DNA from: Acetobacter okinawensis JCM 25146
GTDB lineage: Bacteria > Pseudomonadota > Alphaproteobacteria > Acetobacterales > Acetobacteraceae
Assembly: GCF_000613865.1 (NCBI RefSeq)
Contig: NZ_BAJU01000004.1
Span: 1 to 64,000 of the forward strand
Length of the DNA stretch: 64,000 nt
Direction: 5' to 3'
Below, piece after piece: positions 8,997 through 18,270 of this stretch (positions are counted from its first letter, which is position 1; every line of letters starts with the position of its first letter). Position numbers and translations under genes: made by a program. The notes beneath the pieces were generated by a model. That model did not search any database. It was given only the letters and a program-made list of their open reading frames with translations, and had not been told where the DNA came from.

Positions 8997-10814
8997 TCAG
9001 CCAGTAATCTGACGGGCAGATGTGCCATCGGACAGGTAACGACCGGTCTGATTCAGATTAAACTGCTTGACCAGCTTTTCCAGTTCTTCGGCCTGCATAG
9101 CCAGCGTGTGACTTGCTGCGGCACTTTCTTCCGCTACAGCAGCATTCTTCTGCGTTGTCTGCTCCATACTGCTCACGGCGATATTCAACTGCGAGATGCT
9201 GCTTGCTTGATCATGGGCTGCGCCAGCAATGTTCGTAATCAGACTTCCGATTGTATTGACCTGCACGACGATACGGTGCAGCACATCGCCGGTTTCCATT
9301 ACGGACGATACACCAGCTTTAACCTGTTCGCCTGAGCTGGAGATAAGGGCTGAAATCTCCTTGACTGCTTCAGCCGATTGATGAGCCAAATTGCGAACTT
9401 CACCGGCTACAACAGCGAAGCCACGTCCTGTTTCCCCTGCGCGTGCGGCCTCCACACTGGCGTTGAGAGCGAGAATATTGGTCTGGAATGCAAGGCTGTT
9501 GATCATGTCAACAATTTTGGCGATAGACTGTGATGACTGATCAATGCGCGTCATGGCCTCTATGGCATTGTTCACCACGTCTTCAGCATGTTCTGCATCG
9601 GAGCGGGACGTTGTCACCACCGTATGCACAGTCTGGGTTTCTTCAGTTGTTTTCTGCACACGCTGGGTAATCTGCATCAGGGCTGCAGATGTTTCTTCCA
9701 GCGTGGCGGCCTGCTGCTCTGTTCTGCGGGAGAGGTTGTCGCCGGCGGTGGCCAGCTCAGCCGTCGAATTGCCTATACTGTAGGCCGAGCCGGAAACAGA
9801 AAGCAACGCCTGCCCCAGTTGTTTGACGGACAGGTTGAAATTCTCGCGTAGTGGCTCCAGTTCGGCCGCAAAGGTGGTCTGGATACGAACGGTAAGATCA
9901 CCTGCGGCCATTTTCTGCAAGCCATTGGCCAGACTGTCTGTGGCGAGCTTTAACTGACGTGCAGCCTCTTCTGTTCGTTCCTGCGCTGCCTGACGTTCGG
10001 CCTCTTGTTGGTAGCGTGCTTGTTCGGCTTCTTTTTCCAAGCGAGCCTTGTCGATGGCGGCCTGCCGGAAAACCTCCACGGCGCCGGCCATGGTGCCCAC
10101 CTCATCATGCCTGTTGGTGCTAGGTACGTTGATGCTGGTATTGCCGCCCGCCAGCGCTCGCATGATGGCGGTCAATCTGACAACGGGAGTAGCGATGGAG
10201 CGTGCCAGTCCTATGCCGACAAGTGCTGAGATCAGGGTTGTCAGGCTCCCACCGATGGCAAGGGTCAGTCCGCCGATATGGAATGCAGCATTCGCTGCCT
10301 GTGTACGTTGTGCAACAACTGCTTCTTCCTGCTGATCAAGCCTGCCGATGATCTTGCGAATATCCGTTAGTCGGGCGGTGCTGGCGATTTCCGTGCGTGT
10401 CTGGTTCAGCAGGGCCGGATTGGACATAGCGGCAACGGTTTGTGCCATCTCGTTGTTGAAAGTTTCAATAGCTTGTTTGAGAGGTGTGAGTTCGCTTCTG
10501 ACAGTTTCGGGTGGTAGAGTGGCTTCCAGCGTGGCAAGGTGCGGCGATATAGATGCCTTATATTCATCAATGCGGCCAATAAACTGTTTGTTGGCGGACG
10601 CTACATAACCGCGCATCGCGTTCTGGCTTTCAACCAGCGTATTCAACAGGTCATTGACCGTATTGATAGTCTGATGCGCCTGATCACTTTCCAGCTTGGC
10701 ATTGCGAATTTGCCCAAGCGATGTAAACACGACGACGGAAAACAGAAAAACAGTTGCCACGACAAGGGAAAAAGAAAGCACTATTTTCCCTGATATACGA
10801 ATGTTCTTGAGCAT
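8997..10814 (-). CDS. Methyl-accepting chemotaxis protein
   Basis: 605 residues. Transmembrane segment 1 is at about 10-32. A helical periplasmic sensor (about 35-180) resembles the CHASE3 type. The second membrane segment (about 180-205) is followed by HAMP ([19 protein letters not shown]), a coiled coil rich in Glu/Gln/Ala, a second HAMP-like stretch ([13 protein letters not shown]), and the signalling domain with the conserved hairpin [20 protein letters not shown] and [13 protein letters not shown]. It senses an unknown signal and controls CheA. No CheA/CheW gene is in the window. The gene is monocistronic on the minus strand. Its end abuts the trbB fragment, so the locus may lie at the edge of former mobile DNA (inference). 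Confidence 0.92.
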   Translation of the reverse strand: MLKNIRISGKIVLSFSLVVATVFLFSVVVFTSLGQIRNAKLESDQAHQTINTVNDLLNTLVESQNAMRGYVASANKQFIGRIDEYKASISPHLATLEATLPPETVRSELTPLKQAIETFNNEMAQTVAAMSNPALLNQTRTEIASTARLTDIRKIIGRLDQQEEAVVAQRTQAANAAFHIGGLTLAIGGSLTTLISALVGIGLARSIATPVVRLTAIMRALAGGNTSINVPSTNRHDEVGTMAGAVEVFRQAAIDKARLEKEAEQARYQQEAERQAAQERTEEAARQLKLATDSLANGLQKMAAGDLTVRIQTTFAAELEPLRENFNLSVKQLGQALLSVSGSAYSIGNSTAELATAGDNLSRRTEQQAATLEETSAALMQITQRVQKTTEETQTVHTVVTTSRSDAEHAEDVVNNAIEAMTRIDQSSQSIAKIVDMINSLAFQTNILALNASVEAARAGETGRGFAVVAGEVRNLAHQSAEAVKEISALISSSGEQVKAGVSSVMETGDVLHRIVVQVNTIGSLITNIAGAAHDQASSISQLNIAVSSMEQTTQKNAAVAEESAAASHTLAMQAEELEKLVKQFNLNQTGRYLSDGTSARQITG

Positions 10815-10987
10815 TTCAATCCCGGATGCAGCGGATTAAGACCAGAAATGCAGGTATATATAGGGCAGGACTCTTAAGTCAAAGTGGGCATGTCCACATG
10901 CCTTGAAAATTACTCTTGATGCAGACGCGTTTCTATTAATTTTAGCTACGAAACGCGCCATTCCACACCATAAACCGGATTGGCGTC

Positions 10988-12091
10988 TCAGTAAGGCAAT
11001 GCCATATCTCGGTTATTAATTCTTTCAAAAACAGGCTTTGTAGTATTATGGAAATCCTGAAGCGAAAATTTATTGTAACTAATATCTTTATAACCCCGAA
11101 CGAACATAACTCCATCACTAAGATCTGATAATGCTGTCCAGACCGTATATTCAGAAACGGTTTTTCCGGCTTCTTTTTGTGTCTCGCCCCCTAACGTATC
11201 GGTGGTAATATTCTTCATACGATCAAAACGATTCATGATATGTGCAAGAATATTGATCGCATCTCCTGTCGACTGAGCAAGGGGTGCGTAACTGGTGTAG
11301 TAAACGCCACGAATAAAACGTCCGACAGATGTGTCTGACGATGGCAGGTCTGCAGCTGCAATCCCACTATCAGGCTGAACCACTTTCATACCTCCCAGAA
11401 GTGCAGAGGATCTGTCTTTGTTAGTCAATTGCGTGTAATTATTCAGGTTCTGGAGATGCCACGGGAAGTCTGGACCGTTTGTCATGACCTTTGTGGGATT
11501 GTCATAAACATGAAATTTCCCATTAAGCGCTTCTACGACAATACTTCCTCCTTTTTTGTCATAAAACGCAAAATGAAAGGGTGATTTTACTCCGCCCAAT
11601 TTGGCCAAAACTGGAGACCAGAAATGCCCTTTATTCACGGCGTCTCTGACGTCCTCTACCGTTGCAAAATTGGCGAGTGCCCACTCTCCTAGTGATGTTA
11701 CAGGGATAGAATCATGGTAATCCGATGTTGTTAGCGGAGTCAGTGTCGCCTCAGGCACCATGTTGGCGCTGAAAGACAGACCAGCACCGTTCATGCCCTC
11801 AAGCATGTTATGATCGTCACCATCCTGATAAACTGAAGTTGTAATCGCCAGAATTGGATAGAGAGCCTTATAATGTGCACCAGCATCACCACTAGGTGAC
11901 TTTTTCTGGAATGCAGTCTGAGCAGGATAGAAAGTCAACCAAGACGGTAAGTCTTCTGGTAATTCCAATGTGCGCCCATGATAAACATGCTCACTTTTAT
12001 CTGTGATCGCCAAGCTTGAACAAGCCTGCACAATTGAAGGAAAAAGAACAGTAGAAGATAATATTGCATTGACAAGAGACTTGATTTTCAT
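10988..12091 (-). CDS. Choloylglycine hydrolase / penicillin V acylase family protein, exported
   Basis: 367 residues with a signal peptide (MKIKSLVNAILSSTVLFPSI, cleavage after VQA) that leaves Cys as the new N-terminus: CSSLAITDKSEHVYHGRTLE. The N-terminal Cys is the nucleophile of Ntn-type linear-amide hydrolases, which cut bile salts, penicillin V or N-acyl homoserine lactones. I chose the ATG at 12091 because AGGAAG lies 6 bp before it. An ATG 27 bp further upstream has no such site and would bury the signal peptide. Gram-negative members often act on acyl-homoserine lactones, so quorum quenching is possible, but the substrate cannot be read from sequence. It is transcribed alone on the minus strand. 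Confidence 0.85.
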   Translation of the reverse strand: MKIKSLVNAILSSTVLFPSIVQACSSLAITDKSEHVYHGRTLELPEDLPSWLTFYPAQTAFQKKSPSGDAGAHYKALYPILAITTSVYQDGDDHNMLEGMNGAGLSFSANMVPEATLTPLTTSDYHDSIPVTSLGEWALANFATVEDVRDAVNKGHFWSPVLAKLGGVKSPFHFAFYDKKGGSIVVEALNGKFHVYDNPTKVMTNGPDFPWHLQNLNNYTQLTNKDRSSALLGGMKVVQPDSGIAAADLPSSDTSVGRFIRGVYYTSYAPLAQSTGDAINILAHIMNRFDRMKNITTDTLGGETQKEAGKTVSEYTVWTALSDLSDGVMFVRGYKDISYNKFSLQDFHNTTKPVFERINNRDMALPY

Positions 12092-12301
12092 GGTTTTCTT
12101 CCTGGAGCTATTGTTCATAATTTCACATGTGAGGAAACAGGATTATTTTCTCGACAGAAAATTTCTCACGCCATAGTAAAACTTATCTCCACGTCAAAGG
12201 ACACATCCCCTAGAACAACATATCCTACGTAGAGTTTCCATGAATAATCGGAGCGCTGAGGAATCTAAATCTCGACGACAAACAGAGCTACGCCTAAAAT
12301 A

Positions 12302-12332
12302 ATATGAGCATGTTCATGAAAAAGGCTCATAT
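12302..12332 (+). promoter_or_regulatory. Inverted repeat abutting the LysR start codon
   Basis: ATATGAGC (12302-12309) and GCTCATAT (12325-12332) are perfect inverted arms separated by 15 bases. The second arm touches the ATG at 12333. It could be an autoregulatory operator, or an RNA hairpin covering the ribosome-binding region. No ordinary Shine-Dalgarno sequence is visible there. Confidence 0.4.
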
Positions 12333-13244
12333 ATGTCTCGCGAGAATTTTAATGACCTGATCGCGTTTCTGGCTGTGGCGCGTGAGAAGAGCTTTACGCG
12401 GGCTGCTGCAAAGCTGGGTGTGTCCCAGTCGGCATTGAGTCACACGGTTCGTTTACTGGAAGAACGTCTGGGCCTGCGACTGCTGACGCGGACGACGCGC
12501 AGCGTGACGCCCACGAATGCAGGTGATTATCTCATTCGCAACATTGGTCCACATTTCGACCAGATTGAAAGTCAGATTGCCTCATTGTGCGAGCTACGGG
12601 ATGCGCCACGCGGCCTGATCCGTGTGACTGCAACGGACGATGTCATAGCCTATATCCTCAGGCCGAGGATTGACCAGTTCCTTAAAAAATATCCTGATGT
12701 AAAAATCGAGATCAATGCGGATCTCAGGTTGGTGGATATCGCTGCCGAGCGTTTTGATGCCGGTATCAGGCTGGGAGAACAGGTGACCAAGGAGATGACT
12801 TCGGTGCCTCTGACACCAGATATTCGTTTTGTCGTTGTGGGCACGAAATCTTATTTTAGAAAGAACACGAAACCGAAGGTTCCGCATGATCTTCTGAAGC
12901 ATCAATGCATCACGATGCGTCTGCCAACACATGGTGGAATTTACGCTTGGGAATTTGAGAAGAATGGTCGGGATGTTAAGGTTCGTGTTGATGGCCCTCT
13001 GATATTTAACAGCATTTTTCCTGTGCGCGATGCCTGTCTCGACGGCTTAGGTCTGGCGCATATGCCGGAAATGGTCGCGGAGAAATATATTGCCGATGGC
13101 CGTCTGATAAAAGTTCTTCAGGACTGGTGTCCCTATTGGACTGGATATCATCTCTGCTTTCCCCACCACCATCAGAATAGCATGCCCTTTTCTCTTTTTG
13201 TCGAGGAAATGCGTTATGAGCCGGATGCTTCTTTGCATTCATGA
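12333..13244 (+). CDS. LysR-family transcriptional regulator
   Basis: 303 residues. The N-terminal winged helix-turn-helix includes DLIAFLAVAREKSFTRAAAK and LGVSQSALSHTVRLLEERLG, followed by LLTRTTRSVTPTNAG, the usual LysR linker start. The C-terminal effector domain is of the PBP2 type seen in the CrgA/DsdC-like group (RFDAGIRLGEQVTKEM, VDGPLIFNSIFPVRDACLDGLG). The gene lies 109 bp before a methyltransferase-like gene and an SDR gene on the same strand, which may be its targets. This group often regulates neighbouring oxidoreductases, but the effector is unknown. Confidence 0.9.
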   Translation: MSRENFNDLIAFLAVAREKSFTRAAAKLGVSQSALSHTVRLLEERLGLRLLTRTTRSVTPTNAGDYLIRNIGPHFDQIESQIASLCELRDAPRGLIRVTATDDVIAYILRPRIDQFLKKYPDVKIEINADLRLVDIAAERFDAGIRLGEQVTKEMTSVPLTPDIRFVVVGTKSYFRKNTKPKVPHDLLKHQCITMRLPTHGGIYAWEFEKNGRDVKVRVDGPLIFNSIFPVRDACLDGLGLAHMPEMVAEKYIADGRLIKVLQDWCPYWTGYHLCFPHHHQNSMPFSLFVEEMRYEPDASLHS

Positions 13245-13353
13245 GTAAAATCGATGACCGTATGCATTAACAGGGGGCTAATCGAAAGGGGCATGAGACG
13301 CTATATTAAGAAAACTTTGGCTATTTTGGCGTGAAAATGGACAAGAAAATATC

Positions 13354-14136
13354 ATGAAGGCAATTTATCCAATTGTATGTGCTCTTGCCGTGACCGGGGC
13401 AGGGCAAGCCATGGCAGCACCAACGCTGGAACAGGCTGTTCATTCCCCCACGCGGGATACTCGGTTCGTTGCGCGTGACCCGATCCGGCACCCTTTGGAA
13501 GAATTGCAGTTTTTTGGCTTGCGTCCGGATGCCAGTGTTGTCGAAATCTGGCCGGGTGGCGGCTACTGGACGCAGATCCTTAGCCCATATCTGCGGGACA
13601 AAGGCGTTTATACTCTGGCTCTTGGTCCTGAAGATGGAGCGGGTTCAGCCTTCAGCCAGATGGTGGCAGCTCACCCCGAACTCAAGGAAACGTTCAGGAC
13701 AACACAGTTTGACGGCGGCCATCTCGATTTTGTTGCGCCTGACAGTGTCGACTTCGTTCTGACTTTTCGTAACCTGCATAACTGGATGGAAGCCGGGAAT
13801 GCACCACAAATGCTTGCGGCTATCCATCGGGTTCTGAAGTCGGGTGGTATATTCGGTGTCGAAGACCATCGTGGCCACACAAATGCCCCGCAGGATCCGC
13901 ATGCTCAGGATGGGTATGTCCGGCAGTCTTACGCAATTTCTCTCATTGAAAAAGCAGGCTTTAAGCTTGTTGGTTCATCGGAAATCAACGCCAATCTGCG
14001 TGATACGGCCAACTGGCCGAAGGGTGTTTGGACACTTCCTCCGACCTTCGCGCTGGGGGATAAGGATCACGCCAAATATGCCGCAATCGGGGAAGGAGAT
14101 AATTTCGTCCTCAAATTCCAGAAAATCGACCGTTAA
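13354..14136 (+). CDS. Exported class I SAM methyltransferase-like protein
   Basis: 260 residues. An N-terminal signal peptide ([22 protein letters not shown]) is followed by a Rossmann-type methyltransferase fold: motif I appears as [19 protein letters not shown], motif IV as [12 protein letters not shown], and a later [19 protein letters not shown] block. Such secreted methyltransferase-like proteins are widespread in Proteobacteria and their substrate is not known to me. S-adenosylmethionine is not normally available in the periplasm, so the role may differ from methylation. It precedes the SDR gene by 17 bp, so the two are probably one transcript. Confidence 0.8.
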   Translation: MKAIYPIVCALAVTGAGQAMAAPTLEQAVHSPTRDTRFVARDPIRHPLEELQFFGLRPDASVVEIWPGGGYWTQILSPYLRDKGVYTLALGPEDGAGSAFSQMVAAHPELKETFRTTQFDGGHLDFVAPDSVDFVLTFRNLHNWMEAGNAPQMLAAIHRVLKSGGIFGVEDHRGHTNAPQDPHAQDGYVRQSYAISLIEKAGFKLVGSSEINANLRDTANWPKGVWTLPPTFALGDKDHAKYAAIGEGDNFVLKFQKIDR

Positions 14137-14153
14137 AAATCCGGAGACTATCC

Positions 14154-14900
14154 ATGAACAATAACGTAGCAAATAAGATCGTTGTCATAACAGGTGCCAG
14201 CAGTGGGCTGGGGGCGGAAGCTGCGCGACATCTGGCTGCACTGGGTGCGACTGTCGTTCTGGGAGCGCGGCGCGAAGACCGGATCAAGAAGCTTGCAGAA
14301 GATATTGCCGCCAAAGGTGGTAAGGCTTTGGCGATTGAAACGGATGTGACAGATCGCGCTTCGGTTCAGAACCTCGTTGATACGGCGGTCAAGACTTATG
14401 GCCGGATTGACGTGCTGCTCAACAATGCGGGCGTCATGCCTCTATCACCACTTGAAAAACTGCGTGTTGACGAGTGGGATATGATGATCGACGTTAACAT
14501 CAAGGGCGTTCTGTATGGCATTGCAGCTGCTCTTCCGCACATGAAAACGCAGAAAAGCGGTCAGATCATCAACGTGTCATCCGTTGCCGGTCATCGTGTT
14601 CTGGAAAACAGTGCTGTTTATTCGGCCACAAAATTCGCGGTGCGTGCGTTGTCCGAGGGATTACGGGCTGAAGTGAAGCCATACAACCTGCGCACGACGA
14701 TCATTTCACCGGGGGCAGTCCAGTCGGAACTGCTCAATGGCGTTCATGATGAGGCAACTGCGGAACAGCTCAAGAATTTTGTGCCTGGTATTGCGATCAG
14801 TGCTGATTCGTTTGCACGATGCGTGGCTTTTGCAATTAGCCAACCGGAAGATGTGGATATTAACGAAATTCTTTTCCGTCCCACAAAACAGCAGATATAA
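14154..14900 (+). CDS. Short-chain dehydrogenase/reductase (SDR)
   Basis: 248 residues, a classical SDR. The cofactor loop is [19 protein letters not shown]. The NAG motif is [14 protein letters not shown], the catalytic Ser lies in [13 protein letters not shown], and the YxxxK pair lies in [11 protein letters not shown]. The residue after strand 2 is in GARREDR, which favours NADP(H). These enzymes interconvert alcohols and ketones. The substrate is undefined. It follows the methyltransferase-like gene by 17 bp and ends in a strong terminator. The upstream LysR gene may control it (inference). Confidence 0.9.
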   Translation: MNNNVANKIVVITGASSGLGAEAARHLAALGATVVLGARREDRIKKLAEDIAAKGGKALAIETDVTDRASVQNLVDTAVKTYGRIDVLLNNAGVMPLSPLEKLRVDEWDMMIDVNIKGVLYGIAAALPHMKTQKSGQIINVSSVAGHRVLENSAVYSATKFAVRALSEGLRAEVKPYNLRTTIISPGAVQSELLNGVHDEATAEQLKNFVPGIAISADSFARCVAFAISQPEDVDINEILFRPTKQQI

Positions 14901-14929
14901 GATAGAGTAGACAAACGCGTTAAAATTCA

Positions 14930-14965
14930 GAAAGGCCCGTGTCCCGAAAAGGACGCGGCCTTTCT
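14930..14965 (+). terminator. Rho-independent terminator after the SDR gene
   Basis: GAAAGGCCCGTGTCC and GGACGCGGCCTTTC form a GC-rich stem around a short CGAAA-type loop, followed by TT. It lies 30 bp after the SDR stop and closes the LysR/methyltransferase/SDR unit. Confidence 0.75.
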
Positions 14966-15057
14966 TATAGGCTAGAGAAAATTATTAAAAATCTCATTTA
15001 TTAAAAAGCAGAGACTGAATTCTATATAACTCTGGCTGGCTGCTATGAACCCGTCAT

Positions 15058-15082
15058 TCATGAATATTACTCATGATCATGA
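15058..15082. promoter_or_regulatory. Three TCATGA palindromes upstream of the MFS gene
   Basis: TCATGA occurs at 15058, 15071 and 15077 in 25 bp, about 180 bp before the efflux-pump start. The spacing of 13 then 6 bp fits a regulator site better than chance, but this is pattern recognition only. The rest of 14966-15264 shows no gene. Confidence 0.3.
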
Positions 15083-15264
15083 TCGTTTTATAGGGACTAG
15101 TCTGGATGCCCAACGTTCCTTACATTCTTTTATGAACACTGTCAGTCATCGTGAGCAAAGCGAGAACGTACGAAAATAATGTTGCAGATGAAGGGAGTCT
15201 GCTGATTTCACTCGTTGTTTTGCGAAATACCCGTGCCTATAAATATTCGTAATATTGAGGTGTA

Positions 15265-16476
15265 ATGGATACTCTCTCTCAAACATCGTCCGACATACAC
15301 AAGGACTCTGACAGGCAGACAGGCGCTTGGGGCGCTGTGCTCGCCATGTCTCTTGGCGCCTTCGCGCTTGTTGCATCGGAGTTTATGCCTGTCAGTCTGC
15401 TGACACCCATTGCAGCCGACCTTCATATCAGCGAGGGGCAGGCGGGGCAGGCAATCTCAGTCTCCGGCGCATTTGCAGTTTTAACCAGTCTTTTTATTTC
15501 TTCTTTAGCTAAAGGGATAAATCGTAAAACGCTGCTGTTAGTCCTTATTGGGATGATGATTGTTTCAGGAACTGTTGTTTCTTTGGCACCTAATTACGTC
15601 ATCTTCATGCTCGGACGGGCGATGATCGGTGTTGTTATTGGCGGTTTCTGGTCAATGTCTGCTGCAATGGCAATGCGTCTTGTCGAAGAGCAACATGTGC
15701 CACGTGCGCTTGCGATCCTGAATGGTGGCAATGCTCTTGCAACAGTTATTGCGGCACCTGCGGGCAGTTTTCTCGGTGGTTTGATTGGCTGGCGTGGTGC
15801 TTTTTTTTGCGTGGTGCCGGTGGCTGTCATTGTTTTCGTCTGGCAGTTTTTCAGCCTTCCGTCCATGCCCAGTGAACGACATCAGCAATCTGCAAGTGTG
15901 TTCGCCCTGCTGGCGCGGCCAATTGTGAGAATGGGAATGATTGCAGTCAGCCTCTTTTTTATGGGACAGTTCACGCTCTTTACCTATGTCAGACCGTTCC
16001 TTGAAGATGTGGCTCATGTCGATGTGTCTACGCTGTCTTTGCTCCTGTTACTGATGGGCATTTCCGGTTTCATTGGTACTGCGCTGATTGGTGCCATGCT
16101 GAAGAAAAGCGTCTATCCCGTTTTGATTGTTATTCCTGCTCTGATGGCGTTTCTGGCATTTGGCCTTCTTATGTTGGGAAAATGGATTGTTGTTTCTGCC
16201 ATAATACTGGCAGCGTGGGGTCTGTTCGCGACATCCGCTCCCGTTGGCTGGTGGACCTGGTTGGCCAGAACAGTCCCCCAAGATGCTGAAGCAGGAGGCG
16301 GGCTGATGGTTGCTGTTGTCCAGCTTGCCATAACGTTGGGGGCAACCTCTGGCGGTATTCTGTTTGACGGGGTCGGGTATCAGGCGACCTTCGCTGCCAG
16401 CACGTTTGTGCTTGTGCTCGCAGCTCTGCTGGCTTTCATGACAATGAAGACTGGGCGATCAACGATGACGAAATGA
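15265..16476 (+). CDS. MFS efflux transporter, NepI-like (DHA1 family)
   Basis: 403 residues, 12 predicted helices. The order and wording of motifs resemble E. coli NepI, a purine ribonucleoside exporter: FMPVSLLTPIAADLHISEGQAG, RAMIGVVIGGFWSMSAAMAM, APAGSFLGGLIGWRGAFF and APVGWWTWLARTVPQDAEAG. Hence export of nucleosides or related compounds is likely, although the same branch also covers sugar and drug exporters. It is a single gene with its own upstream region. The short cytosolic N-terminus before the first helix fits the chosen ATG. Confidence 0.83.
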   Translation: MDTLSQTSSDIHKDSDRQTGAWGAVLAMSLGAFALVASEFMPVSLLTPIAADLHISEGQAGQAISVSGAFAVLTSLFISSLAKGINRKTLLLVLIGMMIVSGTVVSLAPNYVIFMLGRAMIGVVIGGFWSMSAAMAMRLVEEQHVPRALAILNGGNALATVIAAPAGSFLGGLIGWRGAFFCVVPVAVIVFVWQFFSLPSMPSERHQQSASVFALLARPIVRMGMIAVSLFFMGQFTLFTYVRPFLEDVAHVDVSTLSLLLLLMGISGFIGTALIGAMLKKSVYPVLIVIPALMAFLAFGLLMLGKWIVVSAIILAAWGLFATSAPVGWWTWLARTVPQDAEAGGGLMVAVVQLAITLGATSGGILFDGVGYQATFAASTFVLVLAALLAFMTMKTGRSTMTK

Positions 16477-16641
16477 CATGTGTGAACGTGTCACCAAGCT
16501 ATTTCTCTGCGACGAAGGATAGAGATGTCGTGGTATTCGTTTTGGTCACTCTAGGGTTGTCTCCACTCATGGAGGAAGTAACTTTGTCAGTGCAAGAATG
16601 CTCATTTTATTATAACGCTTGACTTGGCGAGTACTGTGCTA

Positions 16642-16662
16642 CGCACATCTCAATGATGTGCG
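16642..16662. other. Perfect 8 bp hairpin in a gene-free stretch
   Basis: CGCACATC-TCAAT-GATGTGCG lies 165 bp after the MFS stop. It lacks a following T-run, so it is not an obvious intrinsic terminator. The surrounding stretch 16477-16942 has no convincing coding frame. It holds this hairpin and, further on, an iron-box-like site. Confidence 0.35.
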
Positions 16663-16827
16663 CGAACCGCGTTTATATGTTCTGATGCTTACCAGGACGG
16701 CATTCTGTATTTTCAGTGACGCTCGGTAACCTCAATGCCTGAGTTAATCACATTGCTCCGGCGACAAGTCTCATTAAATAACGATAGATAGGCGTTGTTT
16801 ACCGTCTGCACGGGCTTGTGCAAAATA

Positions 16828-16847
16828 TGATATTGATTCGCATTTGC
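16828..16847. promoter_or_regulatory. Fur-like iron box upstream of the heme operon
   Basis: TGATATTGATTCGCATTTGC matches the site between the heme oxygenase and heme receptor genes (TGCGTATGATTCTCATTTGC on the opposite strand) at 14-15 of 20 positions. The shared core is TGATTC-CATTTGC. It lies about 95 bp upstream of the first monooxygenase start. Iron repression by a Fur-type protein is inferred. Confidence 0.55.
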
Positions 16848-16942
16848 GTTTGTGGAAGTGTTCTGCCTAGTTAACGTGTGAAGCCTTGTCGCGTTTGTAA
16901 AAACGTCGGGTGTGAGGGCTTTGTGCAGTATGGAGGGGCCGA

Positions 16943-17272
16943 ATGTTTATTGCCATGAACCGTTTTAAAGTCCGGCCGGAAAAAGAAGCTGAGTTTAAAA
17001 GTCGTTGGCTTGATCGGGAGGTGTTGTTGAAAACTGCTCCCGGTTTTTTGATGATCCAATTTATGCGTGGCGACGTGCTGCCTGATCACGTGACTTATGC
17101 ATCCCAGACCATTTGGACATCGCGCATAGCTTACGAGGCATGGCGTAAGTCAGAACTGTTCCATACTGCTCATAAAGATATGGGGCAGGGGGAGGCTTTA
17201 ACGCTCGAAAAGCGCGAATTCAGTGGTTATGATGTGCTTCGCACGGTCGAAGCGCAGGAGCAGGCTGCGTGA
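16943..17272 (+). CDS. Heme-degrading monooxygenase of the IsdG/HmuQ (ABM) type, copy 1
   Basis: 109 residues of the antibiotic-biosynthesis-monooxygenase fold. The catalytic triad of IsdG-type heme-degrading enzymes (Asn-Trp-His) is present: N6 in FIAMNRF, W67 in YEAWRKS and H77 in HTAHKD, at almost the same positions as in IsdG. Such enzymes open the heme ring and release iron in the cytoplasm. GGAGGGG lies just upstream of the ATG. The stop overlaps the hmuT start (TGATG), so it is the first gene of the heme uptake operon. A close relative ends the operon at 20149-20469. Confidence 0.8.
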   Translation: MFIAMNRFKVRPEKEAEFKSRWLDREVLLKTAPGFLMIQFMRGDVLPDHVTYASQTIWTSRIAYEAWRKSELFHTAHKDMGQGEALTLEKREFSGYDVLRTVEAQEQAA

Positions 17273-18270
17273 TGAAAATGCACAATGCAGCGCGCAGGAG
17301 CCACAATCCGCAGCGAGATATGGGGCAGTTTTCTCGCCGGTTTGTGGGCTCTATGTTGGTTTCTGGCGTAGCCGCGGTTTGTTTGCCGCATGCAGGGTGG
17401 GCGCAGGGGAGCCGTTTAAACACGGTAAATGGCGCTGAAAACCGGAGTATAACAGACTGCCGAGGGCGGCGCGTAACGCTCCATGGAACGGCACGAATTG
17501 CCAGCATTGGTGACCCCATAACCGAAACATTGTATGCACTTGGGCGATCAAATGCGATTTTGGCTGTGGATCAGACCTCCACATGGCCCGAAGAGGCCCA
17601 AAAGGAGAAAAAAGCTCTTGGCTATATGCGGGCTATTTCATCCGAAGGGGTGTTGTCTTTGCAGCCAGATCTTGTGTTGGCTATGAATGACGCCGGTCCA
17701 CCCACAGCCATGGATCAGCTTATAGCATCTGGTGTGCCCGTTGTGTTTGTGGATGCTACTCCTTCCCCCGAGGCGATTGAAGGGCGGACCCGCTTTTTGG
17801 CGGACATAATGGGCGCCCAGGCACAAGGCGAGCAATTGTGTAGCAGTATTGCCAAGCAATTTCGCCAACTCGCAGCATGGCGTGCCTCACATACATGGAT
17901 GCCGCGTGTGTTGTTTGTTATGCGTATGACGAACAACCGCCCTATGGCTGCAGGTAAAGGAACAGCGGCAGATGCCATGATCCGCCTTGCGGGAGGGATT
18001 AATGCGGGGGGCGATATGCAGGGTTATAAAATTGTAGATCAGGAAAATCTTGTAGCCCTGCAACCCGATGTTGTTTTGCTTATGGACCAGACTGCAACAC
18101 CTATCCGCTCTATTCTGCAGGCAGATCCCGGCTTCAAGCTTACGCCAGCAGGGCGAAACCAGGCTTTTGTGGCCATGGAGGGGGAGCGTCTTCTGGGGTT
18201 TGGGCCGCGTACACCTCAGGCGGCTCTTGATCTGGCCAGAATGTTAGCTGCAATGGAACATCCTGCATGA
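17272..18270 (+). CDS. hmuT: Hemin ABC transporter, periplasmic binding protein
   Basis: 332 residues. The N-terminal export signal contains RRFVGSMLVSGVAAV with cleavage near GWAQG. The class III substrate-binding fold follows: RIASIGDPITETLYALG, LSLQPDLVLAMNDAGPP, TAADAMIRLAGGINA and NLVALQPDVVLLM, as in HmuT/HutB heme carriers. The Tyr and His used for heme are not assignable with certainty. I chose the ATG overlapping the previous stop rather than the GTG three bases upstream. It passes heme from the outer-membrane receptor to the HmuUV permease, and the hmuU start overlaps its stop (ATGA). Confidence 0.88.
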   Translation: MKMHNAARRSHNPQRDMGQFSRRFVGSMLVSGVAAVCLPHAGWAQGSRLNTVNGAENRSITDCRGRRVTLHGTARIASIGDPITETLYALGRSNAILAVDQTSTWPEEAQKEKKALGYMRAISSEGVLSLQPDLVLAMNDAGPPTAMDQLIASGVPVVFVDATPSPEAIEGRTRFLADIMGAQAQGEQLCSSIAKQFRQLAAWRASHTWMPRVLFVMRMTNNRPMAAGKGTAADAMIRLAGGINAGGDMQGYKIVDQENLVALQPDVVLLMDQTATPIRSILQADPGFKLTPAGRNQAFVAMEGERLLGFGPRTPQAALDLARMLAAMEHPA

